64,000 nt of DNA from NCBI GenBank assembly GCA_958299035.1, contig CATQJL010000316.1, positions 33,049,441 through 33,113,440 on the forward strand, written 5' to 3'. The position numbers were made by a program, and so were the translations under genes. This DNA is from Cylicocyclus nassatus. Its lineage: Eukaryota > Nematoda > Chromadorea > Rhabditida > Strongylidae. This document shows positions 1-12,383 of the stretch, one piece after another (position 1 is the first letter of the stretch; each line of letters opens with the position of its first letter). The notes below the pieces were generated by a model. That model had not been told where the DNA came from and made no database searches. It was given only the letters and a program-made list of their open reading frames with translations.

Positions 1-253
1 AGCGAAAAGGAGGATGACGACGTTTAAAAACACGAGTGTTACTATCAAGACTGATTCTTCCTGAGGTCGGATGCAAAGGGTAAGCGTGCTATAAAAAGCG
101 CTTGTATTGCAAGAGATCACTGCTGTGGCGAGGATAATACAACAAGCACACGTCATACTTATCTGCTGCATACTCTAGTCATTTCATTCGCCTCGATTAT
201 GACACAATTAGTGATGCCGTTTTTTGTTTCGAAGTTGATGGACTTGATGAGAT

Positions 254-904
254 AGAAAAGTAGAGAATTGTGGCGTTTGCTACACATGATAGAATGAGCG
301 AACAAATGTAGCGCATTGACACAAAACTTGACAAAATGCAGAGATCGTGCTGGAGCGCTTCATTAATTTAAAAGAAAGCCTTGACACTCAGTGTGAAGCT
401 GTATATATGGTGCAGGTGCTCGAGGTCATGTAACGTTCATATTGGAATGACAACTCCAATTTATGCCAAGTAAACGGAAACTATGCCGCCGCAGTCTGGT
501 CTAATTAATACGAAAGGTGTTTTAGTTTATCTATGTTGAGCTCTATGCCTTTATGCGTTGGTGATTGTGGAATTGACTCCTGGTCAAAGTGACGTAGAGG
601 TCAGATGAGCATAGAGTATTCAACATGATAAACTAAAACACCTTTCGTATTAATTAGACCAGACTGCGGCGGCATAGTTTCCGTTTACTTGGCATAAATT
701 GGAGTTGTCATTCCAATATGAACGTTACATGACCTCGAGCACCTGCACCATATATACAGCTTCACACTGAGTGTCAAGGCTTTCTTTCAAATTAATGAAG
801 CGCTCCAGCACGATCTCTGCATTTTGTCAAGTTTTGTGTCAATGCGCTACATTTGTTCGCTCATTCTATCATGTGTAGCAAACGCCACAATTCTCTACTT
901 TTCT
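254..904. repeat. Large hairpin: near-perfect inverted repeat with ~296-bp arms
   Basis: The stretch 254-549 reads as the near-exact reverse complement of 609-904, with a spacer of about 59 bp. The arms differ by only a few bases, and no open frame of note lies inside. It resembles a foldback or MITE-type non-autonomous DNA transposon. No convincing target duplication was seen at the outer ends, so the class is open. The arms contain the word CGCCGCAGTCTGGTCTAA, which recurs in the CGTACG-rich hairpins of 50-60 kb, so the two families may be related. Confidence 0.9.
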
Positions 905-2097
905 GTTACATTCCACTTTTTGCTTTTTGTACTTTTCATTAACTAAATAGAGTGATGAGGAAATTGTTATGTGACGAACCCTTAAGTATATTGTCTATAG
1001 CTTATGCGCGCTGGAACATGGAGGCATCTTAATTCTAAAAAATTGTGCAAATGGAAAGCTATTACAAAGCTTTCTAAAATGAGTAATTTCTGAGGTGTGA
1101 CTAAAAGAACAGGAATTTAACTAAGAAAACTGGAGCTAAGAATTGTTTGCAAGGCATAGTTGCTTACGCTAAAGAGCAACTCAGCGGAGTTAACACAGGA
1201 ATGTGTAGGAAGAAGAAGGGATGGTGCTGTTGGCTGAAGATCTCGTAGAAGACCGAAGGCTCGGGAGAAGTAAACAAGACATTTTCTTTTGAGAAACCTC
1301 AAGTATTAAAGAGAAAACAATGTTTTTGTGTGTTTTGAAAAATTTGAGAAAAGTTTGTTTGGAAATTCAAACCTTCTCAAAGTTTTTCTTATTTGTCCAA
1401 AAGTTTTCAATTTTTGTGCATTATTGTTCATTTAGCAACGTCGAAATCATCAAACAAATTTTCGTCCTCCTTCGTGATTTCACACAGGTTATTAGCGGTA
1501 CATCGCGTCAACTCATGAGTAGCCATCACTTTTTAGGCATTATCATTCAATGCTAGTTCACGCAAAGCTTTTACTTTATCTTCTGAAATGCAGCAGATAC
1601 TTACTGAAATTTCAATTTATTGTCCTTGTCAATGCGATTAGGATTTTTTGATTCTGTAGAACAAAACATAGAAAATTCATTAAAAGAGAAATTATGAAGC
1701 TTGAGAAACACATTGTTGAGGATTGCCAAAACTGACATCTTGAGCATCAGTATAACTCAATTAATAATTACAAGAAATTCGTAACATCAAGGACAGCTCG
1801 GGTGAAGTTATAGCTTATTTTTTGTCCTTTCTAATGTATGCCCAACTTTTAGTCTCATCTTTATTTGTAGACCTCCCTTCCAAATAAAGGTCTAATGCTT
1901 GAATTTATTTCATAATGTATCTTTGGAACAACTTTTTAGTAAAAAGATTTAAACTCTGTTGGGAAAGCAAGCAAAGATAAAATAGAGGTTAATCGAACGT
2001 TTTTTACGAGACTATCCACTTGAAAATGGTTTCGTCAAGCATAAAATATTTCTATGTTGAGTCGATGTGAATAATACCTTATCTGATGTTTTTACAG
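905..2097. other. AT-rich non-coding stretch
   Basis: No element or convincing gene was recognised. Weak open stretches occur on both strands near 1130-1300 and 1435-1490, but neither strand is clearly favoured. The upstream exons of the cysteine-rich gene starting at 2098, including its start codon and any signal peptide, would be expected here or beyond the window edge; none could be fixed. Confidence 0.4.
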
Positions 2098-4625
2098 GCG
2101 AAAGAATGCGCTGACAGTTGTTGGAACAAATTTTCAGAGGTAAGCCTGTACGACCGTAAATTCTTAATAAGTGCTTTAGCTTATTGTTGCAGATCACTAG
2201 TAGCCCACAGCAGCTTTACAACTGCGTCTCAACAAAAATGCCAGTGATCAGCAATTTCATTCGCTGTATGAGCAGCCACCTCAAGAGGTTTGTTTATGGC
2301 TTGATCAAGCAATCCCTCTCCCATCCGCCTCTCCGCAAAAACTGAAGAGTATAGTTCACTGTTTGCATGATTTGGCAAATTAAAATATTGTTTAATGCAG
2401 TTAAACGACTCATCGCGAATGCCTCCTATATTTGCCGCTTCAAAAATCATTCTATATTATTTGCATGCGGCAGAGAGAAAAGCTTGTCAAAATTCAAATA
2501 ATTACGATCTAGATGGCATGAAATTGAGATACAATTGGTTTTAAAACATTTTACGCAGGCCAACTTTGAAAATAGATTGCCTAGCGCAGAGCTCAAATAT
2601 TCAAGCTCCTTTATAATTGGGGTCCATCGCATTCCGCTGGGGGCGAGTTTTTTTGTTACAAATGAAAACTACTTTGCCGTGATTTGGCTAAGGAATGGTA
2701 GATGACTAATTAAACACTTCGAGATGAGAAGAGCAGTCAAAAGCAAGGTCGAAAACTCTATGTTCTTTCCCGTCAAATTATACACCACTAGACCGCTTTC
2801 AAATGCCAATTCTGAATGCCTCTATATTTATTTATGTTTATACTTGTAAAGGCTTTTCTTGTTTAGCGTAGTAAGCTCGGTATTCGACAGAAATCTTTTC
2901 TGTATCCTTCCCAGTAACTTTCTACCATCAAAGCATCCGTGTTCAGAAGCATACCTTCAATCTATTAGAAGTTCGAGCTACAAAAGACGGCTCACACGAC
3001 ACTCCTACAGAGAAAGCTAAAAGCTTCTTTGCTAGTGTATTTCCGTACTAACTTGTCAGCTTTACTAAAAAGTTTTTGTTTTCAGTGAGCTTTAGTACAG
3101 CTACAAAAGTTTTAGCATCTCAAATTTTATCCTTTGATTGTCCATATTTTGGTCTTTATTTACCGAGTCTCAAGAGCAAAGTCAGAGCCACTACTTTCTT
3201 AATGAAAAAGGTTGTTTGATTGGAGTGACTTTGGTCCTCGAGGAGTATAGCATGGTGGCGAGTGACGATTGCCAGTCGCTAAAGTTGACGTTTGCACATC
3301 AGATAGTTATCGATTGTTGGCATAGTTTACATGCTATACTCCTCAAGGAGTATAGCGTCTGCCTAACCTAACGGACAGAGCTTAAGATGCTTTTAAATAT
3401 ACCTTCCATATCCAAGAAAGATCAACCGCTAATCGTGAACTTTTGAAATCTGCTGTACATCGGAAAGCTTGTCTTCGTCGCTAACTTCAAGTCTGTGTTT
3501 CTTATCTGCGGGAAGTTTTCCTGAGAAGAGATAGCGCTTGTGAAAGCGCACGCATTTGCGCCGCCGAAATCAGACCGGCATTTCTTGCACAATAATCCAA
3601 ATTCGCTAACCATTCAATACCTTTAGCGTTTGCCTTCATTACTCGCACTCTCGTGCAAACGCGTCAGGCGCAAGGAGATATGGTTTTTCTGAAGAAGTGC
3701 TACGCAGATAAGGAACACAGTTTCGAAATCAGCTTCTGAAGGCGAATATCATGACATATGTCAAATATCGAAATATCACTGCCACCAAGAATCCCTTCCC
3801 CACTAAAAGCGTAATTCTGCAGAAAGTTACGGGATTTTTGCATGTGTAATGAAAGTGTGTGGTTTGAAAAGAAAATGACGACCTGTGAATAACAACGTGG
3901 TTGAACAATATTCGCAAACGTTTAGATGGTAACAGGTTAGACCTGTAATGCTCGCTAGGTGGTTTGGAGTCTGCAAACAGTTGTGCATCACAGTGATTTT
4001 GCGACTCAAAATGCACGGGATTTTGGCTTAAAAAAAGCTCACAGTTTTTGATAACCGCTTCAGAAATATAAAAGGTATTTTTGAGATCAGCGTCTCAGCC
4101 TCCATCCGTTGGTACACATCATTTTTCGAATCGCCGCTCCACCAGGCGGCCCCTTCTTGGTAAAGAATGTATCTGCAGTCATGGAAATGAGTTCGTATTG
4201 GATTGATAATTTAATGAGTGCGAACATGTTGTCAACATAATTGAAATAAATGAGTAGAATAAGAGCTGATGACTTGGGTGAATAATCAGTTATTTGACAC
4301 AGCCAAAATGAGTAAAAACTTCTCTAAAATTTCCAAATGCAGCAGAACTTCCTCATTAAATCATTAGGGATTATTCGCAACTTGTATGTAGTTACTAGCA
4401 CTAACGATTTAGATTGATAAGAATTTTATAAGTTCTCAAGATAATTTGATAAGGGTTTTATAAGCTTTCACTCCCTTGATATCTCAATTACTTCAGTTGT
4501 GTTAACTCGCCAACAGGACCTCAAGTCCCGAAAGTGGATCTGCGCAAACTGTTTGACAGTCTTGAGCAGAAGGTACTTGCAAGCCGAGCCGAACTTCTCA
4601 GTCAAGGGCTAGTCACTGGCATGAA
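2098..4625 (+). CDS. Cysteine-rich gene, 5' exon candidates (three exons)
   Basis: Three candidate exons join in frame. Exon 2098-2139 (after TTTTTACAG, donor GTAAGC) gives a 14-residue segment with a Cys-x3-Cys pair. Exon 2193-2287 follows a 53-bp intron (acceptor TTGTTGCAG, donor AAGAG/GTTTGT) and adds two further cysteines. Exon 4497-4625 (acceptor ACTTCAG, donor AA/GTAGGT) carries one cysteine and a charged helical tail. Phases 0-0, then 2-1, then 2-1 are all compatible with each other and with the exon at 4958. No ATG or signal peptide is visible, so the gene begins further upstream. Doubts: exon 2193 can also run on to a stop at 2343-2345, exon 4497 to a stop at 4627-4629, and an overlapping minus-strand frame at 2229-2632 is also open. 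The family is not recognised; the spaced cysteines suggest a secreted nematode protein. Confidence 0.4.
3235..3356. repeat. Small foldback repeat
   Basis: GAGGAGTATAGCATG near 3240 is repeated in reverse complement near 3330 as CATGCTATACTCCTC and is followed at once by AGGAGTATAGCG in direct orientation. The ~75-bp spacer has no frame of interest. A looser inverted pair lies just downstream, with 3480-3560 against 3640-3760, both carrying a GCAGATAAG-AACACAG word. These look like eroded foldback copies and sit in the putative intron 2288-4496. Confidence 0.5.
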
Positions 4626-4957
4626 GTAGGTTTTTATAAATACACCGTCGAGATCGTCTTCGAGACGTTTCTGCTGTCTGAAATCATAGCATAGCGAGCG
4701 ATAGTTTGCGGGACACGATAAATTCTGCTGTTTCTTTAAAATCTTGACAGCAGATATTACCGAATAAACAATGAAATTTATTGAAAGATGTCATAAAACC
4801 TTTAAACTACCAATGGCGAACAAATTTGAGTGGCAAATCGTATGAGCTTTAGCCATGGTCTAAATTTCTGTTTCAAGATATTGTCAATTTGACAAAAAAG
4901 AGGAGCCACACTGCGTACATTCAATAATTTGATCACTACTTTACACTTCTTCTTTAG

Positions 4958-5284
4958 AAAAATGCATTATTATGTTTTGAGTCACAGCCGAGGCATGTTG
5001 TTTCCAGTTGCGTTTAGGCCCATCGCAGAGGCTGCAGTGAAGTTTGGTACCTGCGTCAAGCAGTGTTTTGTTTACGATAAAAACAGTGAAGGATTCTGTT
5101 ACGATGGAAAAGGGTAAGTCTCCGTTAGGAGGTCGCTCTGAGCAATTGCTTTTGACACTTTTAGTTGTCAACCTTCCATTACGCAAAAAAATCTGCGAAC
5201 ATCCTTGAGAATATGTTTGGCTCAGACAGGATGGAAGACTCATGCTTACGATCTGTGCGAATGTGCACGTAAAGCTGGAGTAGA
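4958..5284 (+). CDS. Cysteine-rich gene, central exons
   Basis: This is the most coding-like host sequence in the window. Exon 4958-5113 (acceptor TTCTTCTTTAG, donor GG/GTAAGT) contains GTCVKQCF and GFCYDGKG. A 51-bp intron with a TTTTAG acceptor leads to exon 5165-5284 (donor GA/GTGAGT), which begins CQPSITQ and ends LCECARKAGVE. Together they give seven closely spaced cysteines in an amphipathic context. The intron interrupts the codon that becomes Gly just before CQPS, and the frame reads on without a break. An alternative acceptor at 5007 (TTTCCAG) would start the exon at 5008 in the same frame. The pattern is typical of secreted disulfide-bonded nematode proteins, but no named domain is claimed. 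Expression evidence would decide the exact first acceptor. Confidence 0.55.
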
Positions 5285-6200
5285 GTGAGTTCTTTTGTGC
5301 TATGCAACAAATATTGAGGGGCATTTTGCAATTATGTACAAGTACGGGATAAAGTTGGTGGGAGCGAGGTAATCAAACGTATTCAACCCGTTTTTTACCG
5401 TTTTAAGAAGGGAGATCTTGCATTTGTTTTCAAAAGTTGTCAACTTGAGTTTATTTTATGTGAGCAAAGCACATATTTTTATAAACTAAAATTCAAGAGT
5501 CGCATGGTCCCACATTTTGTCCTACAAAAAATTTCTATATCTCCTCGATCTTGATTGGTAACTATTACGCTCAAAGGAAACATGTCTGCAAATGTTCATA
5601 CAGGCAGCTTTTTACGACTGTTGAAGTTTTTTGATGACATGCTAAATCACTGATTGGGGCACTATAAAAAAATTTTAGAACCTCCTGGCTACGATTCAAA
5701 CGAGTTGTAAAAGGCTGGGGTTGGCTTGGCTCTGTAGTCTAAGGAGCTTTTGGAGATAGCAAACTTAAGGTGTTCCGCAGGTACTGCCTTCTTCTCCGCT
5801 AACTAGTCTCGGTTGGGAATATTTCCGCCCCGCTGACTGCAAGGGACTAAAAAAGACGTCGAAGAAGCAAATGGATGGGAGGAACAAGTTTGGGGGCAAT
5901 GCCGTGCTAGGTTTTCTACGCTTATGTACCGCTGTTCACATATATACTCATTCGAATCATTTGGATTCAAGACGTCGATATACTATCGTCTATGTATAGT
6001 AGTACTCTAGCTAGTAGCACTCTAACATGTATTTCAGTCAGTTATTAGAAGGTTGTGGGAAAATGACGAAGGTTGCTTTTCACATATGCTATTCTTCTCC
6101 TGTAGTTCGTTAGATTTAGGACTCATGTTGTATTGTTGAATGCGTAAAATTTGTTGCTCACTTAGACATGCATATCCACGTTCAAATGCTGGATGATATA

Positions 6201-8157
6201 TTAGGTCATTCCGAGAGTAATTTCGCTTTTTTCAAAAGGGCTCCACATCTGACGGAATGAAGTTTTCTGAGATATCTTGATAGCATTCGATGCAGAATTT
6301 CATCTTCTTTCTAACAGTCGTGAAATAGTTGCAGCACAATTAATGAGTTCTAGGGAACTTACTAAAATCTGCGACCCATGCTTTTTTGTGGTCAGGTTTA
6401 GCTATTTTTCAAATTTTTAAATCAACCCTCCAATAAAGCCTAAGCAGCAGGTGGATAGCGCAAAATCTACAAAAAACAAGCAAGTTTTTTTCTTTCCGTA
6501 TCCCGTCGTATTTTTTTAATAAAATTTCAATTGATACTACCAAACTCCATACATGGTCAACTCAAACCTCGTAGAACATGAAAGATGAGCAGCTTAGTAT
6601 CATTTGATACAGCTTTTCCTCCTCTTTCTAAGGAATGTTTTTTTTTCGTTTCATGGAATTTTCAGGGATAAAATCATAAAATCATAATTCACATTTTCGA
6701 AAGCGTGCCGGGCTGTACCCGAAAAATTCGAAATTAAATATTAGGTTGTCCCATAAGTCTTTTCATTTTTGAGTTTTCGCTATAATAAGTCACACACTTC
6801 TTATTCTGAATAGATATCAGGATACCATTCGATAGAGCAAAGCAAGCTCTATAAGATGCCGTTAATGCTTTTGCACAAGCTTTGGTACATCTCGAGTTTT
6901 AAACCAAAATCTAAAAAGTTTCGGATGGCCAGAAAACCGAAAATTTTTTATATCTTCGTTCAAAAAAAATCCTACAAATCTCTAGCACGCTCGCGCATAT
7001 ACATTCCACATCAAACATTCATATGTGCTGTTGTATTTTTTTATCAGCTAGAAATTAAGAAACCGAAAATTTCCATGTTTTTACCAAAGTGATGCTGTGC
7101 TGTTCTTATACTAACAGTTCTATACTACAAGCCCTTAGAAGTACAATTGTAAATTTTTAGCTCTCTGTAGGCTCTGGTTTCTGAAAAATGTTGATTCAAG
7201 CGTGAAAAACTCGAGTGAAGAAAGCTAAATTTGATATTTCTCGTGAACCAAAGCATATAGAAAGCCAAAAATCTACGGTAGTCCTTCTAAGGGCTTCTAG
7301 TATACAAATGTTAGTGTAAGAACAGCACAGCATCACTTCGGTAAAAACCTGGAAATTTACGGTCTCTTGATTTCTAGCCGATAAAAAATACAGCAACAGC
7401 ACATATGAATGTTTGATGTGGAATGTATATGCGCGAGCGAGCTAGAGATTTGTAGGATTTTTTTGAACGAAGATATAAAAAATTTTCGGTTTTCTGGCCA
7501 TCCGAAGCTTTTTAGATTCTAGTTTAAAACTCGAGATGTACCAAAGCTTGTGCAAAAGCATTAACGGCATCTTATAGAGCTTGCTTTGCTCTATCGAATG
7601 GTATCCTGATATCTATTCAGAACAAGAAGTGTGTGACTTATTATAGCGAAAACTCAAAAATGAAAAAATTTATGGGACAACCTAGTATTTCGATTCCGAT
7701 AACCTTCATTCGTTTTGTAAAAATAGTGTTAAATCATAGCACCACTTGGAAGTTTCAGATTCCAAAGATTTATTGGTGTAATCCGAATGTGGCTTAGCTG
7801 AAGTAGGCCTTCCAAAATCCGATGGTCTTAATGAAAAATCCTTTAGGGAATTCTGGCGAGATATGGGAACGAGAAAAGAGTTGCGCCGTATCCTCTGAGG
7901 TTTGCTCTATCAAACTTGGCCTCTTTTGAAGGATGGACATAATAGTTTAGAAATGTGAAACTTGAGTATTTCAAAAAGCATCGGTCGCAAATTTTTGTAA
8001 TTTTCCAAGACCTCATTGACTGTGCTGCAACGATTTCATAATCGTTAGAAAGAGATTGAAATTCTACATCAAACGCTACAAGACCTTTTAGAAAACCTTG
8101 TCTCATTGGATGCGGCGCCTCTTTAAAGAAAGCGAAATTACTTTCGGAATGACCTAA
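6201..8157. mobile_element. Mariner-type element (outer), TIR TTAGGTCATTCCGA
   Basis: The left end TTAGGTCATTCCGAGAGTAA at 6201 is mirrored at 8157 with one changed base, and both ends are flanked by TA, the target duplication of Tc1/mariner transposons. The arms stay similar for several hundred bases inward, so the 107-residue minus-strand frame at 7843-8166 is an arm of the palindrome and shows no transposase motif. A second mariner-type palindrome (6741-7685) is nested inside. Non-autonomous and old, judging from arm divergence. Confidence 0.8.
6741..7685. mobile_element. Mariner-type palindromic MITE, family A copy 1
   Basis: The TIR TTAGGTTGTCCCATAAGTC at 6741 is matched in reverse at the other end (one base changed at 7685), each flanked by TA. 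The whole ~945 bp is close to a perfect palindrome. Both arms carry GATAGAGCAAAGCAAGCTCT, the family signature. There is no transposase frame. It lies inside the 6201-8157 element. Sister copies are at about 22750-23670 and at 30590-31539. Confidence 0.88.
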
Positions 8158-8262
8158 TACATTCACTTTGCTAAGAAAGTCAAAAGTTTGAAAGTTTTTT
8201 GAGAAAAAACTCTCCGTTACTGTTCATTCTTTCTTCAAGCCTGTGAGCGTTGGAATAGTAAC

Positions 8263-9109
8263 CAGGGCTCGGCACAGGTGGCTTACAAGGCAAGCTAGAT
8301 ATCGCTTTGGAATAAAAAGCAAGGGAGATATCGTTTAAGCGGACCTCCCCCCTCCCCCACCCCTAAGCACACAATCGCTTTCTTCCTTTATGCCACCTTT
8401 CATCTTCTAGGACGCAAGTTTTCTTTCCTGCCTTATCGATCCCATTCCTGCAAAAACCAAAAATTTTCTGTTTCAACAGGTCCTCCGGGTAAGCGCGCGA
8501 ATTCAAACTTGTCCCGAAATAAACGAAGAGCCTTGTTTACAGCGAAGAGAAAATGAAATGACACCAAAATTGGTGTGTAGATGGGGGCAATAGGGAGTTA
8601 GAATCATGTGCGAAAAGTTGTGAAAAACTTATGTGAACTGAAGGCGTGGCTAAGTTTTTTCGGAGTTAGGCGGCTTTCCAGCCACCTGGACAGCCACCTG
8701 AGGTGGCTGTAAAAAGAAAAAGTCATGAATTTTCTTTCCTTCACATAATTTTTCCAGATATCTGACATAACTTTGTTCTACATCAAAAACCCTACAACTG
8801 AGTTTTTGAATCTCCCTAAACCCCATCTTCCCCGCTTAGTTACAGCCCTCCAAATATTTTGTATGGCAACGGCAAGCCTGCTCCAAGCTAACAAGGGTGC
8901 GCGCCGAACACAGCATGCCGCCAATTCGGAGAATACAGACACTTTCAGTTATTTTCCGTCTATTCGAGGCTTTTTTTGTTATATTCTATTATTTCTCCGT
9001 ATTCGTTTTTATCCATTCATGATCGCGTAGGTGATGTCGTATTCTTGTGGCGAAGTCTACGTGGACTTGGTTTTTGAAAAATGAAAAAGCCACCTCATGC
9101 CGAGCCCTG
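8263..9109. mobile_element. hAT-type non-autonomous element with 8-bp TSD
   Basis: The ends CAGGGCTCGGCA and TGCCGAGCCCTG are perfect reverse complements, and the 8 bases ATAGTAAC are repeated exactly at 8255-8262 and 9110-9117. An 8-bp duplication with CAG...CTG ends is diagnostic of hAT transposons. The 847-bp interior has no transposase-like frame. A shorter relative with the same end word lies at 60774-60997. It sits in the large intron of the cysteine-rich gene model. Confidence 0.9.
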
Positions 9110-9898
9110 ATAGTAACATCAAATTTCATAACTATCTTATAAGTAACTAGAAAGTCTTCTTAAGTGTTCGTGCTGTTTTTTTCCTAATTTCACATCTTGT
9201 ACAATCAAAACAAAATGACTCTTTTCTTGCTTCGGTGCAAAATCTTACCTTTTCAATTATGTTTTCAAAGCGTTATTTTTCATTCTAAACCTCAATCATT
9301 ACCAAAACTGTTTATATGGAAAATCTAGTGTTACTGCTTTTGAAGGAAGAATTTTTTGATCGTTGCCACCTCAAGACTATTAGAATTGAAGAAAAGGGCA
9401 ACTTTGTAAGTCAAATTCAAACGCTTCTCATAAGAGCCACTGCTCAGACATAACCTCTGAAAAAAGTTTTGCTACAAAATCTTGGAAGTTTTCTTGTATC
9501 CGTGTTTCAAAGAATTCACGACTAAGTCAGGGAATGGCGTATATTTTCGAACCGTCTCAGTAAAGATAATGAATATTCACATGTTTCTGTTTCAAACAAG
9601 ATAACTTATACTGATTGAATCAGCACAATGAAGGACTCCTTATAGTGAGCAACTTAAACGGCAAACGATATTTGCTGATATAGCAATCAAAAATACCACG
9701 CTGTCATGTAGTTATTCGAATCTAAAGTGTTCGAATGTTCGAATATACAGGGTGTCCGTAAAGTACGTATACACTGTTTGATCGACAATATCTCTTTTCC
9801 CAAGAACTCTTTTGCCTACCTCCAAGCACCATTTTGCAGAGCTGGCTTCATTTTACAAGGGAAGCTACTTAACTTAGCTCGCCCTTTTGGCAAGAGAC

Positions 9899-11375
9899 AT
9901 AAAGTGCGGTTCATAATTATACGAACACCTTGAATTTTGAAAGTTTTTGGACTTTTTGGAAGAAACTCAAAAAGCCGTTGGTACCACGCGATAGAGCACA
10001 GCCGAAAACGGTATATGATCCATAAGAATGGAAATCGATGTCAATCTTAGTAGTGTTTTTGCGCCTAATGCGAATTTTGAGCGGTTCATAATTATACAAA
10101 CACCTCAAACAAAGTCCCATTTTTCATTCAAGATTGCAATCTTTTGAGTCCAAATTTTTTGTAGAGTAACAGTAACAAAGTCTGACATATCTGCTACACA
10201 CTAAACCCAGTGCAGTTCAAAAAGAGGATCTTTACTTTTTTCGGATTGGTCTAAATGCTTTTGGAGTGATTGCGCTCCAAAAACATCCGTTCTTTTGTAG
10301 TTCACTCACTCTAATCAGCTTCCACCAAGGCTATGAGATAAAATAAGCTTTTTCGATAGGTATTTTGTTTGACGCCTGAAAAATCTATGCATTTTCGTGC
10401 CGCTTTTCAACCAAGTTCCAACCTCACCCTAAAGTTAGCACGATTTCGAGCCTCAAAACTCAGCTTTTCTCCCGCGCAAACATTTGATATGAAGCAGCTG
10501 CATTGTTTGCATGATAATGTATCCATGTCAAAGTTTTTGGGTTTTTTGTAGAACTGATCTTGAGGCTATGGAGCTACAAACCAAAAAAAGGTGTGACTGC
10601 AATAGTAAAAACAGTGGTTTTGGTGAAATGACGTCTGCGTGGCCGAAACAAAGGCTCAATCCCGCTATTTTTTTCTAGCCAAATACACTGTCTTGTGAAC
10701 TTCTACATACTATAAGCTTACTTCATTGAAGGGCTTCAGAAGCTCAGTTTTGAGGCTTGAAATCGTGTTAACTCTAGGGTAAGTTTGAAACTTGGCTGAA
10801 AAACGGCACGGAAACGCAAAGATTTTCCAAGCGTCAAACAAGAATACCTAGCGAAAAAGCTTGTTTTATCTTATAACCTTGGTAGAAGCTAATTAGAGTG
10901 CGTAAACTATAGAAGAATGGATGGTTTTTGGAGCGCAATCTCTCCAAAAGCATTTAGAGCCATGTGAAAAAAGTAAGGATCCTCTTTTTGAACTGCGCTG
11001 GGTTCAGGGTGTAGCGGATGTTTCAGACTTTGCTACTGTAACTCTACAAAAAATTTGGACTCGAAAGATTGCACTCGCGAATGAAAAATGGGCTTTTATT
11101 GAGGTGTTCGTATAATTATGAACCGCTCAAAATTCGCATTAGGCGCAAAAACACTCCTAAGATTGACATCGATTTCCATTCTCATGGATCATATACCGTT
11201 TTCGCCTGCGCTCTATCGCGTGGTACCAGCTGCTTTTTGAGTTTCTTCCAAAAAGTTCAAAAACTTTCAAAATATATTATAAACTAAACTAAAAACTATA
11301 ACTAAACTATAACTATAAACTTTCAAAATATATTATTAAAATATATTGTTCGTATAATTATGAACCGCACTTTAT
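9899..11375. mobile_element. Nested palindrome, TIR AAAGTGCGGTTCATAATTAT
   Basis: The end sequence occurs at 9901 and in reverse complement ending near 11374. A second copy of its core (GCGGTTCATAATTATAC) lies inside each arm, at about 10080 and 11100, so each arm holds two copies of the terminal motif. The arms remain alignable to about 10465 and from about 10740, with an ~270-bp loop. Apparent frames at 10369-10551 and 10921-11287 are arm sequence. No transposase is visible. Confidence 0.78.
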
Positions 11376-11383
11376 ATAGTCTG

Positions 11384-11722
11384 AATCAGCTTCAAACGCT
11401 GATTCCAAATATTCTATTCCTAGCTGCCATGCACCATTCCGAGGCGAGTTAGGGGCTTTTTCCTGCGCATGCTCATCGGCTCATGGGCATCACGTCATCA
11501 TTATTTGAATGCTTACACACATGTGCTAAGCTTTTTTTAGTGAGAAAAAATTGGATTCGTACTATTTCGATTAGCAACTTTTTCTTGCAGATTTTTATCT
11601 ACAGGCAGTCTTTTCATGTTCAGTAGTATGCCAATTTTGCGTAGGAAAAAGTCAATAATTCGCTTCGGAATGGTGCGTGGCAGCTAGGAATAGCATATTT
11701 GGAATCAGCGTTTGAGATTTAG
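11384..11722. mobile_element. Small inverted-repeat element
   Basis: Arms of about 80 bp (11384-11465 and 11638-11720) share the words TCAAACGCTGATTCCAAATA and GCTGCCA-GCACCATTCCGA in opposite orientation around a ~170-bp loop. The word GGAATCAGCGTTT also occurs near 48548 in another palindrome. MITE-like; no target duplication was resolved. Confidence 0.65.
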
Positions 11723-12383
11723 AGTATATATGCCTTTTACCAAGAAGCCGAGCTATGTTAGGTAGCTTTCCTTATTAGATTTACAGTATGGATCAAATCA
11801 CGGATCGTTCTTCGTTACTGTAAGACTACGGTAGGAACTCTCAGCTTTCGTCATTACGGAATTACCTTGTTTCAAAAAAGTTTCCAAAAAATCAGAAAAG
11901 TGGTGTACAAGGGTTTTCAAGCTTGCTGATTTTATTATTCAACTTTTTACGAGTTTGGAGAGCTTTTGAAATGATGTAGTCTCAATTTTATGGAGTCTTG
12001 TAAAAACAGCTTTTGCAGTCTACTTGGAATAACTTATGAAGGAAACATTGCGGCAAAGTGCCATATTTGGTTTGAGCGGCTTTAGTTGGCTTAGCATGAA
12101 AGTTTTCTGGTTGTTTCGCTTGTTTACTGAGGCGAGATAGCGTCCTTGATGGCTCACAACCTTTCTTATATTTTCTACCGTAATCCTACAATAATGAAGA
12201 CCAGTGATTCACCCCATACTGTAAATCTAAGTTGAAGCCAGCTTACAAAATGGTGCTTAGAGGTAGGCAAGAGACTTCTTGGGAAAAGAAATATTAACGA
12301 TCAAACAGTGTATACATACTTTACGCTCACCCTGTATATTTGAAGGTGAGAATTCAAACTAATTTATTATAAACTTGTTTCAG

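Larger units (their letters stand above)
9748..12334. mobile_element. TIR element, ends CAGGGTGTCCGTAAAGT, with nested palindromes
   Basis: CAGGGTGTCCGTAAAGTACG at 9748 is mirrored near 12334 (CTTTACGCTCACCCTG), with TA/TATA on both sides, as for Tc1/mariner-like elements. Similarity between the ends runs about 100 bp inward, including an ACTGTTTGATCG word. Two other palindromes fill the middle (9899-11375 and 11384-11722). No transposase frame remains. The inner part of its right end resembles the stretch 25700-25870, so the family has at least one other decayed copy. Confidence 0.78.

Noticed and set aside
1..27. Possible acidic C-terminal end of a gene (SEKEDDDV then stop) at the window edge
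   Set aside because: Only eight codons are visible and no splice or polyadenylation signal supports it.
2229..2632. Two overlapping minus-strand frames as a gene
   Set aside because: They overlap a plus-strand exon pair with good splice sites, a 53-bp intron and cysteine spacing; the minus frames are joined by no acceptor or donor. This choice is not certain.
7843..8166. 107-codon minus frame as a mariner transposase
   Set aside because: It is one arm of an inverted repeat that also exists at 6201 onward, and no DDD/E or helix-turn-helix motif is visible.
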